From: Citrobacter freundii
Lineage (GTDB): Bacteria; Bacteroidota; Bacteroidia; Chitinophagales; Chitinophagaceae
DNA length: 64,000 nucleotides
Direction: 5' to 3'
Assembly (NCBI GenBank): GCA_003243445.1
Contig: QFQQ01000030.1
Location: forward strand, 6,149-70,148
Shown: positions 56,055 through 62,962 of the stretch, piece after piece
How the letters are laid out: each line of letters opens with the position of its first letter
Position numbering within the stretch: the first letter of the stretch is position 1
Made by a program: the position numbers and the translations under genes
The notes under the pieces: generated by a model
What the model saw: only the letters and a program-made list of their open reading frames with translations
Database searches by the model: none
Told to the model about the DNA's origin: nothing

Positions 56055-56405
56055 GACCGCGAAGGACTCCCCACACCCACACGTCCTGCTCGCATTCGGG
56101 TTATTAAAATAAAACCCTTTTCCGTTCAGCCCTTCAGAAAATTCGAGGGTGGTATTGACTAAGTAGAGCAGGCTTTTGAGGTCGGTGACCACTTTTACGC
56201 CGTTGCTTTCGAAGATCTGGTCGGTAGGCTTATGCTCATTGTCAAAATCCAGCTTGTAGCTGAGGCCCGAGCAACCGCCGCCGACTACGCTGACGCGGAG
56301 AAAGTAGGAAGGATCATTTTCGCGGCCGGCTTCCGCCAACAGCTGCTGTACCTTCACTTTTGCCTTATCACTTACAATAATTCCGTTTTCCAATGCTGCG
56401 TTCAT
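56052..56405 (-). CDS. IscA/ErpA-type iron-sulfur cluster assembly protein
   Basis: 117 residues. A-type carrier cysteines are visible: one in VGGGCSGLSYKLDFD and two in the C-terminal RTCGCGESFAV. It receives Fe-S clusters and passes them to apoproteins. It starts 90 bp after the iscS stop on the same strand, so the two probably work together. I leave the symbol open because IscA, ErpA and SufA cannot be told apart from sequence alone. Confidence 0.93.
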   Translation of the reverse strand: MNAALENGIIVSDKAKVKVQQLLAEAGRENDPSYFLRVSVVGGGCSGLSYKLDFDNEHKPTDQIFESNGVKVVTDLKSLLYLVNTTLEFSEGLNGKGFYFNNPNASRTCGCGESFAV

Positions 56406-56495
56406 ATTACTGCGTTGTTTGTGCGCTGATTATTTAAACAAATCCCGGGCAATTATGTTGCCCTCGCGCCTGTTTATTTTTGATTTATGACAGGT

Positions 56496-57716
56496 TCAGG
56501 GCTGATGAGACCACTCTATCTTACTCATATCCATGCCCTTCTTATACATTTTCCAGATCTCACTGTCCTTCCGGAGCTGTTCCACCGTTTCCTTTATCTT
56601 TTCAATAGTATAGTCAACTTCTTCGTCAGTCGTAAACCGCCCTAATGCGAAGCGGAACGAACTATACGCCAGTTCATCGCCAATTCCTAATGCTTTCAGG
56701 ACATAGGATGGCTCCAGTGACGCCGAAGTACAAGCTGAACCGGAAGATACAGCCAGCTCCTTATTAAATCCTGACATTAGCATTTTACCTTCCAGGTAAT
56801 TGAAGGACACATTCATAACATGCGGCAACACCTGTTCTTTATCACCATTCAGGTGAACTTCTTCCAGTTGCAGTACGGTATTGCGAAGCTTATCGCGCAG
56901 GCCGGTTAATCTTATGGCTTCATCTGTCATTTCCACCTGACAGATCCCGCAGGCTTTTCCCAGTCCCACAATGCCCGGAACATTCAGGGTGCCGCTTCTG
57001 AAGCCGCGCTCATGACCGCCTCCATCAAGCTGGGCAACAAGTCTGACGCGGGGATTTTTTCTTCGCACATATAATGCCCCCACTCCTTTCGGACCATAGA
57101 GTTTATGTCCGGAGAACGAAAGCAGGTCTATGCCGTCATCGTTTACGTTCACAGGGATCTTTCCGACGGCCTGTGCCGCGTCTGAGAAGAACAACACGTT
57201 ATGTTTCCGTGCGATTGCGCTGACTTCGCGCACGGGCATGATCGTACCGGTCTCGTTATTTGCATACATTACCGCGATCAGGATAGTGGTCGGCCGGATG
57301 GCAGCCTCCAATTCTTCGAGGTTCACCTGGCCGTTCTCGTTTACACTCACATAAGTCACTTCACCACCCAGCTTTTCTACATGTTTGCAGGTATCAAGCA
57401 CTGCTTTATGTTCAATACTTGTAGTAATGATATGATTTCCCTTGCCCGCATACATTTCAAACACACCTTTTATTGCCAGGTTATTCGCCTCTGTGGCACC
57501 GGAAGTAAAGACGATCTCCTGCGTTTCCGCACCGATCAGCGAAGCCACTTGTTGCCTTGCAAAATCCACAGCTTCCTCCGCCTTCCAGCCAAACGAATGA
57601 TGCCTGCTCGCCGCATTCCCGAACACGCTCGTAAAATAAGGCAGCATCGCTTCCACGACCCGCGGGTCGCAGGGCGTAGTGGCGTTATTGTCGAGGTAGA
57701 TGGGGAGGTTTACCAT
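56496..57716 (-). CDS. iscS: Cysteine desulfurase
   Basis: 406 residues. PLP-dependent; it takes sulfur from cysteine for Fe-S cluster and thio-modification pathways. Motifs: IYLDNNATTPCDPRVVEAML at the N-terminus, IVFTSGATEANNLAIKG, the PLP lysine in SFSGHKLYGPKGVGALYVRR, and the catalytic Cys in SSGSACTSASLEPSYVLKAL. The close arrangement with the A-type carrier gene downstream is usual for ISC-like systems. Promoter box TAACTTTG lies 14 bases before its ATG. Confidence 0.95.
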   Translation of the reverse strand: MVNLPIYLDNNATTPCDPRVVEAMLPYFTSVFGNAASRHHSFGWKAEEAVDFARQQVASLIGAETQEIVFTSGATEANNLAIKGVFEMYAGKGNHIITTSIEHKAVLDTCKHVEKLGGEVTYVSVNENGQVNLEELEAAIRPTTILIAVMYANNETGTIMPVREVSAIARKHNVLFFSDAAQAVGKIPVNVNDDGIDLLSFSGHKLYGPKGVGALYVRRKNPRVRLVAQLDGGGHERGFRSGTLNVPGIVGLGKACGICQVEMTDEAIRLTGLRDKLRNTVLQLEEVHLNGDKEQVLPHVMNVSFNYLEGKMLMSGFNKELAVSSGSACTSASLEPSYVLKALGIGDELAYSSFRFALGRFTTDEEVDYTIEKIKETVEQLRKDSEIWKMYKKGMDMSKIEWSHQP

Positions 57717-57729
57717 AACTGTCTTTCTG

Positions 57730-57737
57730 CAAAGTTA
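57730..57737 (-). promoter_or_regulatory. -7 promoter box of iscS
   Basis: TAACTTTG on the minus strand, matching TAnnTTTG, 13 bases before the ATG. PIR19 begins about nine bases upstream. Confidence 0.6.
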
Positions 57738-57745
57738 ACAGGCAA

Positions 57746-57868
57746 TAGGTTCCAAAGGTTTAATAGGTTTAATAGGTTCCATAGGTTCATCGGCCTAAAC
57801 TTCAAACGTCTCAAACCTCAGAAACCAACCTATTAAACCTCTGAAACCTCTGGAACTTCTGGAACTTT
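57746..57868. repeat. PIR19: inverted repeat, 9-bp GGTTTAATA / GGTTCCAAA words
   Basis: The left arm (57746-57790) has GGTTCCAAA, GGTTTAATA, GGTTTAATA, GGTTCCATA; the right arm (57800-57868) has CAAACCTCA, AACCTATTA, AACCTCTGA, AACCTCTGG. It mixes the vocabularies of PIR4 and PIR17. It lies in the divergent gap between iscS and the epimerase gene. Confidence 0.88.
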
Positions 57869-57924
57869 TATTTCCTTCTTTCAACCCTCCTGTCAATTGT
57901 TTACATTGCATCAAACCAATCTTC

Positions 57925-58329
57925 ATGCGTAAAATTGAGCACATTGGCATTGCCGTTTCAAGTCTGGCCAATTCCGTGCCTTTATTTGAAAAAATACTCG
58001 GCACTCCCTGCTACAAGACTGAAAGTGTGGAATCTGAACGTGTAAACACAGCTTTTTTTCGCACCGGAGAAAATAAGGTCGAACTACTTGAAAGTATGGA
58101 CCCCGAAGGCGTCATTGCCCGCTTCATCGAGAAAAAAGGCGAGGGCATTCATCATATCGCCTTCGATGTCGCCGATATCCACGCCGAAATGGCCCGCCTC
58201 AAAGCAGAAGGATTTGTATTGCTGAATGAAACGCCAAAAAAGGGAGCTGATAATAAACTCGTGTGTTTTCTGCACCCGAAGCATACGGGTTCGGTGTTGA
58301 TCGAGCTCTGCATGGAGGACGCAAATTAA
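57925..58329 (+). CDS. mce: Methylmalonyl-CoA epimerase
   Basis: 134 residues, a vicinal-oxygen-chelate protein with two beta-alpha-beta3 modules. Metal ligands are the His in KIEHIGIAV, the His in EGIHHIAFDVAD, and the Glu in SVLIELCMED. It interconverts (R)- and (S)-methylmalonyl-CoA in propionate metabolism, upstream of the B12-dependent mutase. A B12-binding domain protein is encoded at 36674. It stands alone between PIR19 and PIR20. Confidence 0.93.
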   Translation: MRKIEHIGIAVSSLANSVPLFEKILGTPCYKTESVESERVNTAFFRTGENKVELLESMDPEGVIARFIEKKGEGIHHIAFDVADIHAEMARLKAEGFVLLNETPKKGADNKLVCFLHPKHTGSVLIELCMEDAN

Positions 58330-58490
58330 ATACACTGATTACGCGAATCACACTGACCGCTTGAACGCCTAATAACGATCAAGCCGACTGCAAACAAATA
58401 GCTTCTGCCATTAGAAATCTGCCTGTTCTTTAAAACACCCATTCGTGAAATCCGCGTATGAGAATCCGCGTAATCACTCGTGTTTTATTT
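58330..58490. repeat. PIR20: inverted repeat, GATTACGCG words, stop to stop
   Basis: ACACTGATTACGCGAATCAC (58332-58351) faces AATCCGCGTAATCACTCGTG (58463-58482). It begins at the mce stop and overlaps the TGA of the convergent rnc gene (58474). Another GTGAAATCCGCGTATG lies just inside. No separate terminator is evident in the loop. Confidence 0.8.
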
Positions 58491-59211
58491 GCGTATCTGA
58501 ATTGATGATCCCCAATTTCTCCACCGCCGCCTGCGCCGCAATCTGCGAAGCATCTTTCTTATTGAAGGCCCGGCCTTCGGCGATAGATTTGCCGTCGATC
58601 ACGGCTGCAATGGTAAAGAGACGGCGACCGTTCTCGAGTTTTTCATTTAGTGTTTCAAATTCGAGCACGCGGCCATTTTTATTGGCCCAGCCATAGAGTT
58701 TGTTCTTGTGATTGATCTCGAGGGTCTCAAGATCGTCCATGAACATATGGGGTTGAATGATGTATTCAAGCACCCATTTCGAGGTTTTTTTATAGCCGGT
58801 ATCGAGGTAGATAGCGCCGACAAGCGCTTCAAGTGTATTTCCAAAGATCTGGCTCACTTTCAATGAGCTGTCCATCTTGTTGTAAAGCGTGATTTTTTTC
58901 AATCCCATCCGGGTGGCGATCTCATTCAGCTGCTGGCGGTTCACCATTTTGCTTCGCATTTCAGTGAGAAAGCCTTCTTCTTTGTAGGGATAACGTTTGA
59001 AGAGATAGTCGGCTATCAGTGCACTCAGGATCGCATCTCCAAGGTATTCGAGCCGCTCATTGTTCTCATCAGCCCCCTCGCGGACGGAGCGGTGGGTGAG
59101 AGCGGTTTTATACAAGGAAATGGTCTTCGGTTCAAAGCCTAAAATATTTTTAAGCTCCTTTTTGAAGGTTGAACCGGCGTGCTTTTTAAAAAGGTTAGTC
59201 AGAAAGTCCAC
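58474..59211 (-). CDS. rnc: Ribonuclease III
   Basis: 245 residues from GTG 59211 (VDFLTNLFKKHAGSTFKKEL); the frame opens 24 residues earlier at a TTG without support. The RNase III signature is NERLEYLGDAILSALIADYL, followed by a second catalytic Glu in FGNTLEALVGAIYLDTGYK. The C-terminal double-stranded RNA-binding domain spans about residues 170-240 (NKLYGWANKNGRVLEFET to QAAVEKLGI). It cuts double-stranded RNA in rRNA and mRNA processing; the PIR transcripts would be natural candidates for substrates, which is only a thought. Confidence 0.95.
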   Translation of the reverse strand: MDFLTNLFKKHAGSTFKKELKNILGFEPKTISLYKTALTHRSVREGADENNERLEYLGDAILSALIADYLFKRYPYKEEGFLTEMRSKMVNRQQLNEIATRMGLKKITLYNKMDSSLKVSQIFGNTLEALVGAIYLDTGYKKTSKWVLEYIIQPHMFMDDLETLEINHKNKLYGWANKNGRVLEFETLNEKLENGRRLFTIAAVIDGKSIAEGRAFNKKDASQIAAQAAVEKLGIINSDTQIKHE

Positions 59212-59282
59212 GGAAATCAATCTACGAAAAAAATTTAAACGGTACCAACATGGGCTTCTATACTTTGCCGCCCATGCCGTCA

Positions 59283-59366
59283 AATGTAGGTTTAATAGTT
59301 TAAATGTCTAAAAGTTTAATGTTCAGGCCACCTTGGCCATACTTTTAAACGTTTAAACGTTGACCT
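59283..59366. repeat. PIR21: inverted repeat, 9-bp GTTTAAACG word
   Basis: The left arm (59287-59322) has GTTTAATA, GTTTAAATG, TCTAAAAGT; the right arm (59338-59366) has ACTTTTAAACGTTTAAACGT. The loop has GGCCACCTTGGCC. It lies in the gap upstream of rnc, next to PIR22. Confidence 0.82.
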
Positions 59367-59444
59367 TAACATACCTAAGGTAACGCAAATCCGAGAAAAG
59401 CGACGCATTCGGTCAAATAATAAAGGTTTGACGCAGAGGCCGGC

Positions 59445-59604
59445 CGACGAGGACGGCTGCTGACCGATGGCAGATGGCCGGGCTTCGCTGCTGACAGATA
59501 TCAATACAAAAAAGCCCTCCGATAACGAAAGGCTTCTTTGTGTTTAAGATGTATCGATCTGCGGAACCCGGCCATCTGCCATCGGTCAACAGCCATTGTC
59601 GTCG
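59445..59604. repeat. PIR22: 44-bp inverted repeat ending at the fabF stop
   Basis: Arms 59445-59488 and 59561-59604 match at about 39 of 44 positions; the core is TGACCGATGGCAGATGGCCG facing CGGCCATCTGCCATCGGTCA. The right arm ends at the base before the fabF stop codon. A terminator hairpin is in the loop. Confidence 0.9.
59505..59542 (-). terminator. Probable fabF terminator in the loop of PIR22
   Basis: ACAAAAAAGCC faces GGCTTCTTTGT with a 14-base loop; on the minus strand it is followed by a T-run. It lies about 65 bp beyond the fabF stop. Confidence 0.7.
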
Positions 59605-60858
59605 CTAGTCCTTGAATTTCTTCACGATCACGCAGGCATTGTGGCCGCCAAAGCCGAATGTGTTGCTCAATGCGGCATTCACCGGGCGGGTCTGGGCCTT
59701 GTTGAACGTAAAGTTCAGCTTCGGGTCGAGCTCCGGGTCATCTGTAAAGTGATTGATGGTTGGAGGGATCGTATCCGTACGAACGGCCTGGATACAGGCG
59801 ATCGCCTCGATCACGCCGGCAGCACCCAGGCAGTGGCCTGTCATGCTCTTGGTAGCGCTGATATTCAGGTTATAGGCGTGTTCACCGAATACATCAACGA
59901 TCGCCTTTACCTCGGCGATATCGCCGAGCGGGGTTGACGTACCGTGTGTATTGATATAGTCGATGTCTTCAGGTTTCATATTTGCATCAGCCAGCGCTGC
60001 GAGCATTACATTTTTCGCGCCGAGGCCTTCCGGATGCGGAGCGGTGATGTGGTGTGCATCTGCAGTGGCGCCGCCGCCTACTACTTCGCAATAGATCTTG
60101 GCTCCGCGTGCCTTTGCATGTTCCAGTGTTTCGAGGATGAGCACACCGGCAGCTTCACCCATCACAAAACCGTCACGGTCTTTGTCATACGGGCGGCTGG
60201 CAGTTTTCGGATCATCGTTGCGTTCGCTCATTGCCTTCATGGCATTGAACCCGCCGACACCGGCTTCGCTGATCACGGCTTCAGAACCACCGGTTACGAT
60301 GATATCCGCCTTGCCAATGCGCAGTAAAGTGAGTGCATCGATGATTGCATTCGTGCTGCTGGCGCAGGCGCTGACCACAGCGTAGTTGGGGCCACGCAGG
60401 TTATGACGCATACTGATCTGTCCTGCGGCAATATCGAGGATCATTTTTGGAATAAAGAAGGGATTGAAGCGCGGGGTGCCATCACCTTTGGCAAATTCCT
60501 GTACCTCATTCTGGAAGGTGATCAGGCCACCGATACCACTGCCAAGTACAACACCGATACGGTCAGGGTTGATATTGTCCCTGGTCAGACCTGCATCTGC
60601 CATTGCCTGGTCACTGGCAACAAGAGCGAATTGAGTAAAACGGTCAATCTTGCGTGCTTCCTTTCTATCCAGGAACTGGGTTGCATCGAAGTTTTTTACT
60701 TCGCAGGCAAACCTGGTGCGGAACTTACTGGCATCAAACAGTGTGATCATGTCTGCGCCGGAAACTCCATTCACCAATCCGTTCCAGTATTCATCGATTG
60801 AATTACCTAACGGAGTTAAAGCTCCCATGCCGGTAACTACTACCCTTTTAAATTCCAT
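59605..60858 (-). CDS. fabF: 3-oxoacyl-[acyl-carrier-protein] synthase II
   Basis: 417 residues from ATG 60858 (MEFKRVVVTGMGALTPLGNS). The longer frame to 60903 opens in the hairpin at 60877-60934 and is rejected. Active-site residues: Cys in VVSACASSTNAI, His in NTHGTSTPLGD, Lys and His in ATKSMTGHCLGAAG. It elongates acyl-ACP in fatty-acid synthesis. It lies downstream of acpP, with a terminator and a second hairpin between them. Confidence 0.96.
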   Translation of the reverse strand: MEFKRVVVTGMGALTPLGNSIDEYWNGLVNGVSGADMITLFDASKFRTRFACEVKNFDATQFLDRKEARKIDRFTQFALVASDQAMADAGLTRDNINPDRIGVVLGSGIGGLITFQNEVQEFAKGDGTPRFNPFFIPKMILDIAAGQISMRHNLRGPNYAVVSACASSTNAIIDALTLLRIGKADIIVTGGSEAVISEAGVGGFNAMKAMSERNDDPKTASRPYDKDRDGFVMGEAAGVLILETLEHAKARGAKIYCEVVGGGATADAHHITAPHPEGLGAKNVMLAALADANMKPEDIDYINTHGTSTPLGDIAEVKAIVDVFGEHAYNLNISATKSMTGHCLGAAGVIEAIACIQAVRTDTIPPTINHFTDDPELDPKLNFTFNKAQTRPVNAALSNTFGFGGHNACVIVKKFKD

Positions 60859-60876
60859 ATAGCCCTGTATTAAATC

Positions 60877-60934
60877 AAAAGTAACCCCGCTTAGCGAATG
60901 CAAGTTACTTCATTTAGAAAGCGGGGTTACTTTT
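60877..60934 (-). promoter_or_regulatory. Long hairpin in the fabF leader
   Basis: AAAAGTAACCCCGCTT pairs perfectly with AAGCGGGGTTACTTTT around a 26-base loop. It ends 18 bases before the fabF ATG and follows the acpP terminator. It could be a second terminator, an RNA-stability element or a translational control site. Confidence 0.75.
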
Positions 60935-60960
60935 TACTTTGAAGGTTTACTGAAGAGAAA

Positions 60961-61003
60961 AAACCGCCTTCCCTGGTGTAACAGTCAGAAGGCGGAGTCT
61001 TTT
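60961..61003 (-). terminator. acpP terminator
   Basis: CCGCCTTC pairs with GAAGGCGG; on the minus strand the stem is followed by TTTTTTCTC. It lies about 160 bp beyond the acpP stop and may let some transcription through to fabF. Confidence 0.8.
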
Positions 61004-61164
61004 ATTTTTCCGTCCACCAAGGCCCGAAGGCAAAGGTGGACAAGTCCATTCCGTTTTATCAGGGATCCTCACCGCTTAACAATTTTCAGAGCCTTTCATT
61101 TTAAGCGGGAATACCCACGTAAAGTGTATAGTCAATTGTCAGACGGGTCTGATAGAAATATGCA

Positions 61165-61401
61165 TTATTTAGCATGCTCTTCCAGGTAAGCAACAGCCTG
61201 ACCCACTGTAGTGATGGTCTCAGCTTGCTCATCAGGAATGGAGATGTTGAATTCTTTTTCGAATTCCATGATCAGTTCAACGGTGTCCAGTGAATCGGCA
61301 CCCAGATCATTGGTGAAGGAAGCTTCGTTGGTTACCTCTGCTTCGTCAACACCCAGTTTGTCAACGATGATCTTTTTAACTCTTGATGCAATGTCTGACA
61401 T
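61165..61401 (-). CDS. acpP: Acyl carrier protein
   Basis: 78 residues, acidic. The phosphopantetheine Ser lies in GADSLDTVELIMEFEKEF (residue about 38). It carries acyl chains in fatty-acid synthesis. The order acpP-fabF is the common one, and rnc follows fabF on the same strand, as in many Bacteroidota. TATTTTTG is its likely -7 box. Confidence 0.97.
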   Translation of the reverse strand: MSDIASRVKKIIVDKLGVDEAEVTNEASFTNDLGADSLDTVELIMEFEKEFNISIPDEQAETITTVGQAVAYLEEHAK

Positions 61402-61427
61402 GTCGTATAAGTTTAGTTTATAGGGTG

Positions 61428-61435
61428 CAAAAATA
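61428..61435 (-). promoter_or_regulatory. -7 promoter box of acpP
   Basis: TATTTTTG on the minus strand, matching TAnnTTTG, 26 bases before the ATG. Confidence 0.6.
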
Positions 61436-61514
61436 TACTTTTTGAGTAAACCAACATCGGAAAGAGCATTTTTTCCGGCCGGGCACTAATAAATTGTGGG
61501 TAAGCCGGTTAGAG

Positions 61515-61631
61515 CGGATCGATGTTGGATGTTCGATGGCCGATGGCCGAATAATCCGTCTGAAGCCCTGATTCTGACTTGATCGGGCCGTTAATTCGAC
61601 CATCGGCCATCGAACATCCAACATCGGTCCG
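61515..61631. repeat. PIR23: about 40-bp inverted repeat, 7-bp GATGGCC word
   Basis: Arms 61515-61554 and 61591-61631 share GATGTTGGATGTTCGATGGC and its complement with few mismatches. Words: GATGTTG, GATGTTC, GATGGCC, GATGGCC. It is in the divergent gap between acpP and the GNAT gene. Confidence 0.92.
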
Positions 61632-61719
61632 ACTTGAGCATCTCCCGGATTGCCGAAACCCTTTTGGCTGTCTAACAAGTTCTTTGTAATTTGACCACCC
61701 CCAAACGATCTTGTTATAC

Positions 61720-62148
61720 ATGGCTTTGAAAATCATTGATCACGGTTCTGCGGAGTACATGCAAATGGTAAAGTTGCGTGATGATATTTTGCGCAAACCC
61801 CTTGGCCTGAGTTTTACGCAGGAGGAGCTGGAATCGGAGAAAGATAATATGCTCATCGCCGCTTTTGAAGAAGACCGGATCCTTGGTTGCTGCATGCTGA
61901 TCGAAGAAGGTCCGGGCATTATCCGTCTCCGCCAGATGGCCGTTTTAAATGACCTGCAGGGAAAAGGTGTTGGCCGGGCCCTGATGAATTTTGCCGAAAA
62001 CCTCGCCCGCGACCGCGGCTTCCGCGCCATCCGTATGCATGCCCGGTTGAATGCGATCGGATTTTATGAAAAAGTGGGCTATAAAGTAAAAGGCGATCAG
62101 TTTGTTGAAGTGACGATCCCGCATTTTGTGATGGAGAAAGCGTTGTGA
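61720..62148 (+). CDS. GNAT family N-acetyltransferase
   Basis: 142 residues from ATG 61720; an in-frame TTG at 61711 is less likely. The acetyl-CoA loop is QMAVLNDLQGKGVGRALMNF (Q/RxxGxG/A), and the C-terminal ARLNAIGFYEKVGYKVKGDQ is typical of the ElaA/YjdJ-like group. The acceptor substrate is unknown. Its stop codon coincides with the beginning of PIR24, and the next gene is convergent. Confidence 0.92.
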   Translation: MALKIIDHGSAEYMQMVKLRDDILRKPLGLSFTQEELESEKDNMLIAAFEEDRILGCCMLIEEGPGIIRLRQMAVLNDLQGKGVGRALMNFAENLARDRGFRAIRMHARLNAIGFYEKVGYKVKGDQFVEVTIPHFVMEKAL

Positions 62149-62351
62149 GGAAGACCGCGGACCGCAGACCGCCGACCGCAGACGTTTACGATAGCTGAAT
62201 ATGATACACTGAAAAGAACCTGGCAAATTTATAAAAGCAAAAAAGAGACAGTAGTGTCTCTTTTTTGCTTTATAGTATGTCATGCCTTATAACTTGAATT
62301 TACACCACCAAACGACCGTCTGCGGTCCGCGGTCGGCGGTCGGCGGTCTCT
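62147..62351. repeat. PIR24: inverted repeat, 7-bp ACCGCAG word, stop to stop
   Basis: The left arm (62147-62187) has ACCGCGG, ACCGCAG, ACCGCCG, ACCGCAG; the right arm (62310-62351) has CTGCGGT, CCGCGGT, CGGCGGT, CGGCGGT. It starts in the stop codon of the GNAT gene and ends at the stop of the convergent YcxB-like gene. A 17-bp perfect terminator stem sits in the loop. Confidence 0.92.
62234..62271. terminator. Bidirectional terminator in the loop of PIR24
   Basis: AAAGCAAAAAAGAGACA pairs perfectly over 17 bp with its complement around a four-base loop. A- and T-runs on both sides let it end both convergent transcripts. Confidence 0.9.
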
Positions 62352-62825
62352 CTATCTGATCCTCTCCTTCAACAATTGCCTTAACTCCTGCACCTGTTCT
62401 GTACCCTTCATGCCGCTTTTTGGTACCAGCAAAAATGATCTTGCATCAAAATATAAATGAAAGAAGTGAGGACTTTCAATAAACTTATTCAATGCCTTCC
62501 AATCCCAGGAACGGCGGCCATTCTCATGAATAAGGCTGAACTTATCTTCATCAAATGACATACTGAATGCATGCTTGAATGTTTCCGCGCGGCGGTATAC
62601 CAGCATTGGTAAAATAAACCAGAAGCTGATCATTAATACCAACCATAACAACGAACCAATAAGAAACGCCAGCGGCGTGATCTTTTTAAACGCATAAAGT
62701 GTGATAGATAAGATCGCGAATACATTCACAAGAATGATCATGATCCGGATTTCCGGGCGACTGATAAAATGATAACGAAGTGCTTGAAGTACCTGGCCCT
62801 TTTCGTATTCGAAATGGATAGTCAT
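62352..62825 (-). CDS. YcxB-like membrane protein
   Basis: 157 residues. Two transmembrane helices (about 27-45 and 52-75: IMIILVNVFAILSITLYAF and AFLIGSLLWLVLMISFWFI) are followed by a beta-rich soluble domain with FSLIHENGRRSWDWKALNKF and FLLVPKSG, the YcxB-like pattern. Function unknown; related proteins are small membrane-anchored domains in many bacteria. Promoter box TACGTTTG lies 26 bases before its ATG. Confidence 0.8.
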   Translation of the reverse strand: MTIHFEYEKGQVLQALRYHFISRPEIRIMIILVNVFAILSITLYAFKKITPLAFLIGSLLWLVLMISFWFILPMLVYRRAETFKHAFSMSFDEDKFSLIHENGRRSWDWKALNKFIESPHFFHLYFDARSFLLVPKSGMKGTEQVQELRQLLKERIR

Positions 62826-62851
62826 GATGATAGATGATTATGCTACTGTTG

Positions 62852-62859
62852 CAAACGTA
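62852..62859 (-). promoter_or_regulatory. -7 promoter box of the YcxB-like gene
   Basis: TACGTTTG on the minus strand, matching TAnnTTTG, 26 bases before the ATG. Confidence 0.6.
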
Positions 62860-62906
62860 CGATCTATTTTGGCTGGTCTGAAAGATTGATGAATTTATCT
62901 TACAAC

Positions 62907-62948
62907 AAAAAATAAAGCCGGTCAAATGATTGCCCGGCTTTATTTTTT
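62907..62948 (-). terminator. Terminator of the collagen-like lipoprotein gene
   Basis: AAAAAATAAAGCCGG pairs perfectly with CCGGCTTTATTTTTT around 12 bases, 15 bp beyond the stop codon. Confidence 0.9.
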
Positions 62949-62962
62949 GCTATCTGCAGTTT

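Noticed and set aside
55849..56082. N-terminal extension of GldF (78 residues)
   Set aside because: The stretch is PIR18 sequence, overlaps the end of the IscA-like gene, and contains the gldF promoter box.
59596..60327. Long rightward frames opposite fabF
   Set aside because: They are antisense shadows of fabF, whose catalytic motifs are intact on the minus strand.
2119..62351. Inverted repeats as insertion sequences or ordinary MITEs
   Set aside because: No transposase, no shared terminal consensus between loci and no evident target duplications; PIR9 is the only one with a dispersed copy.
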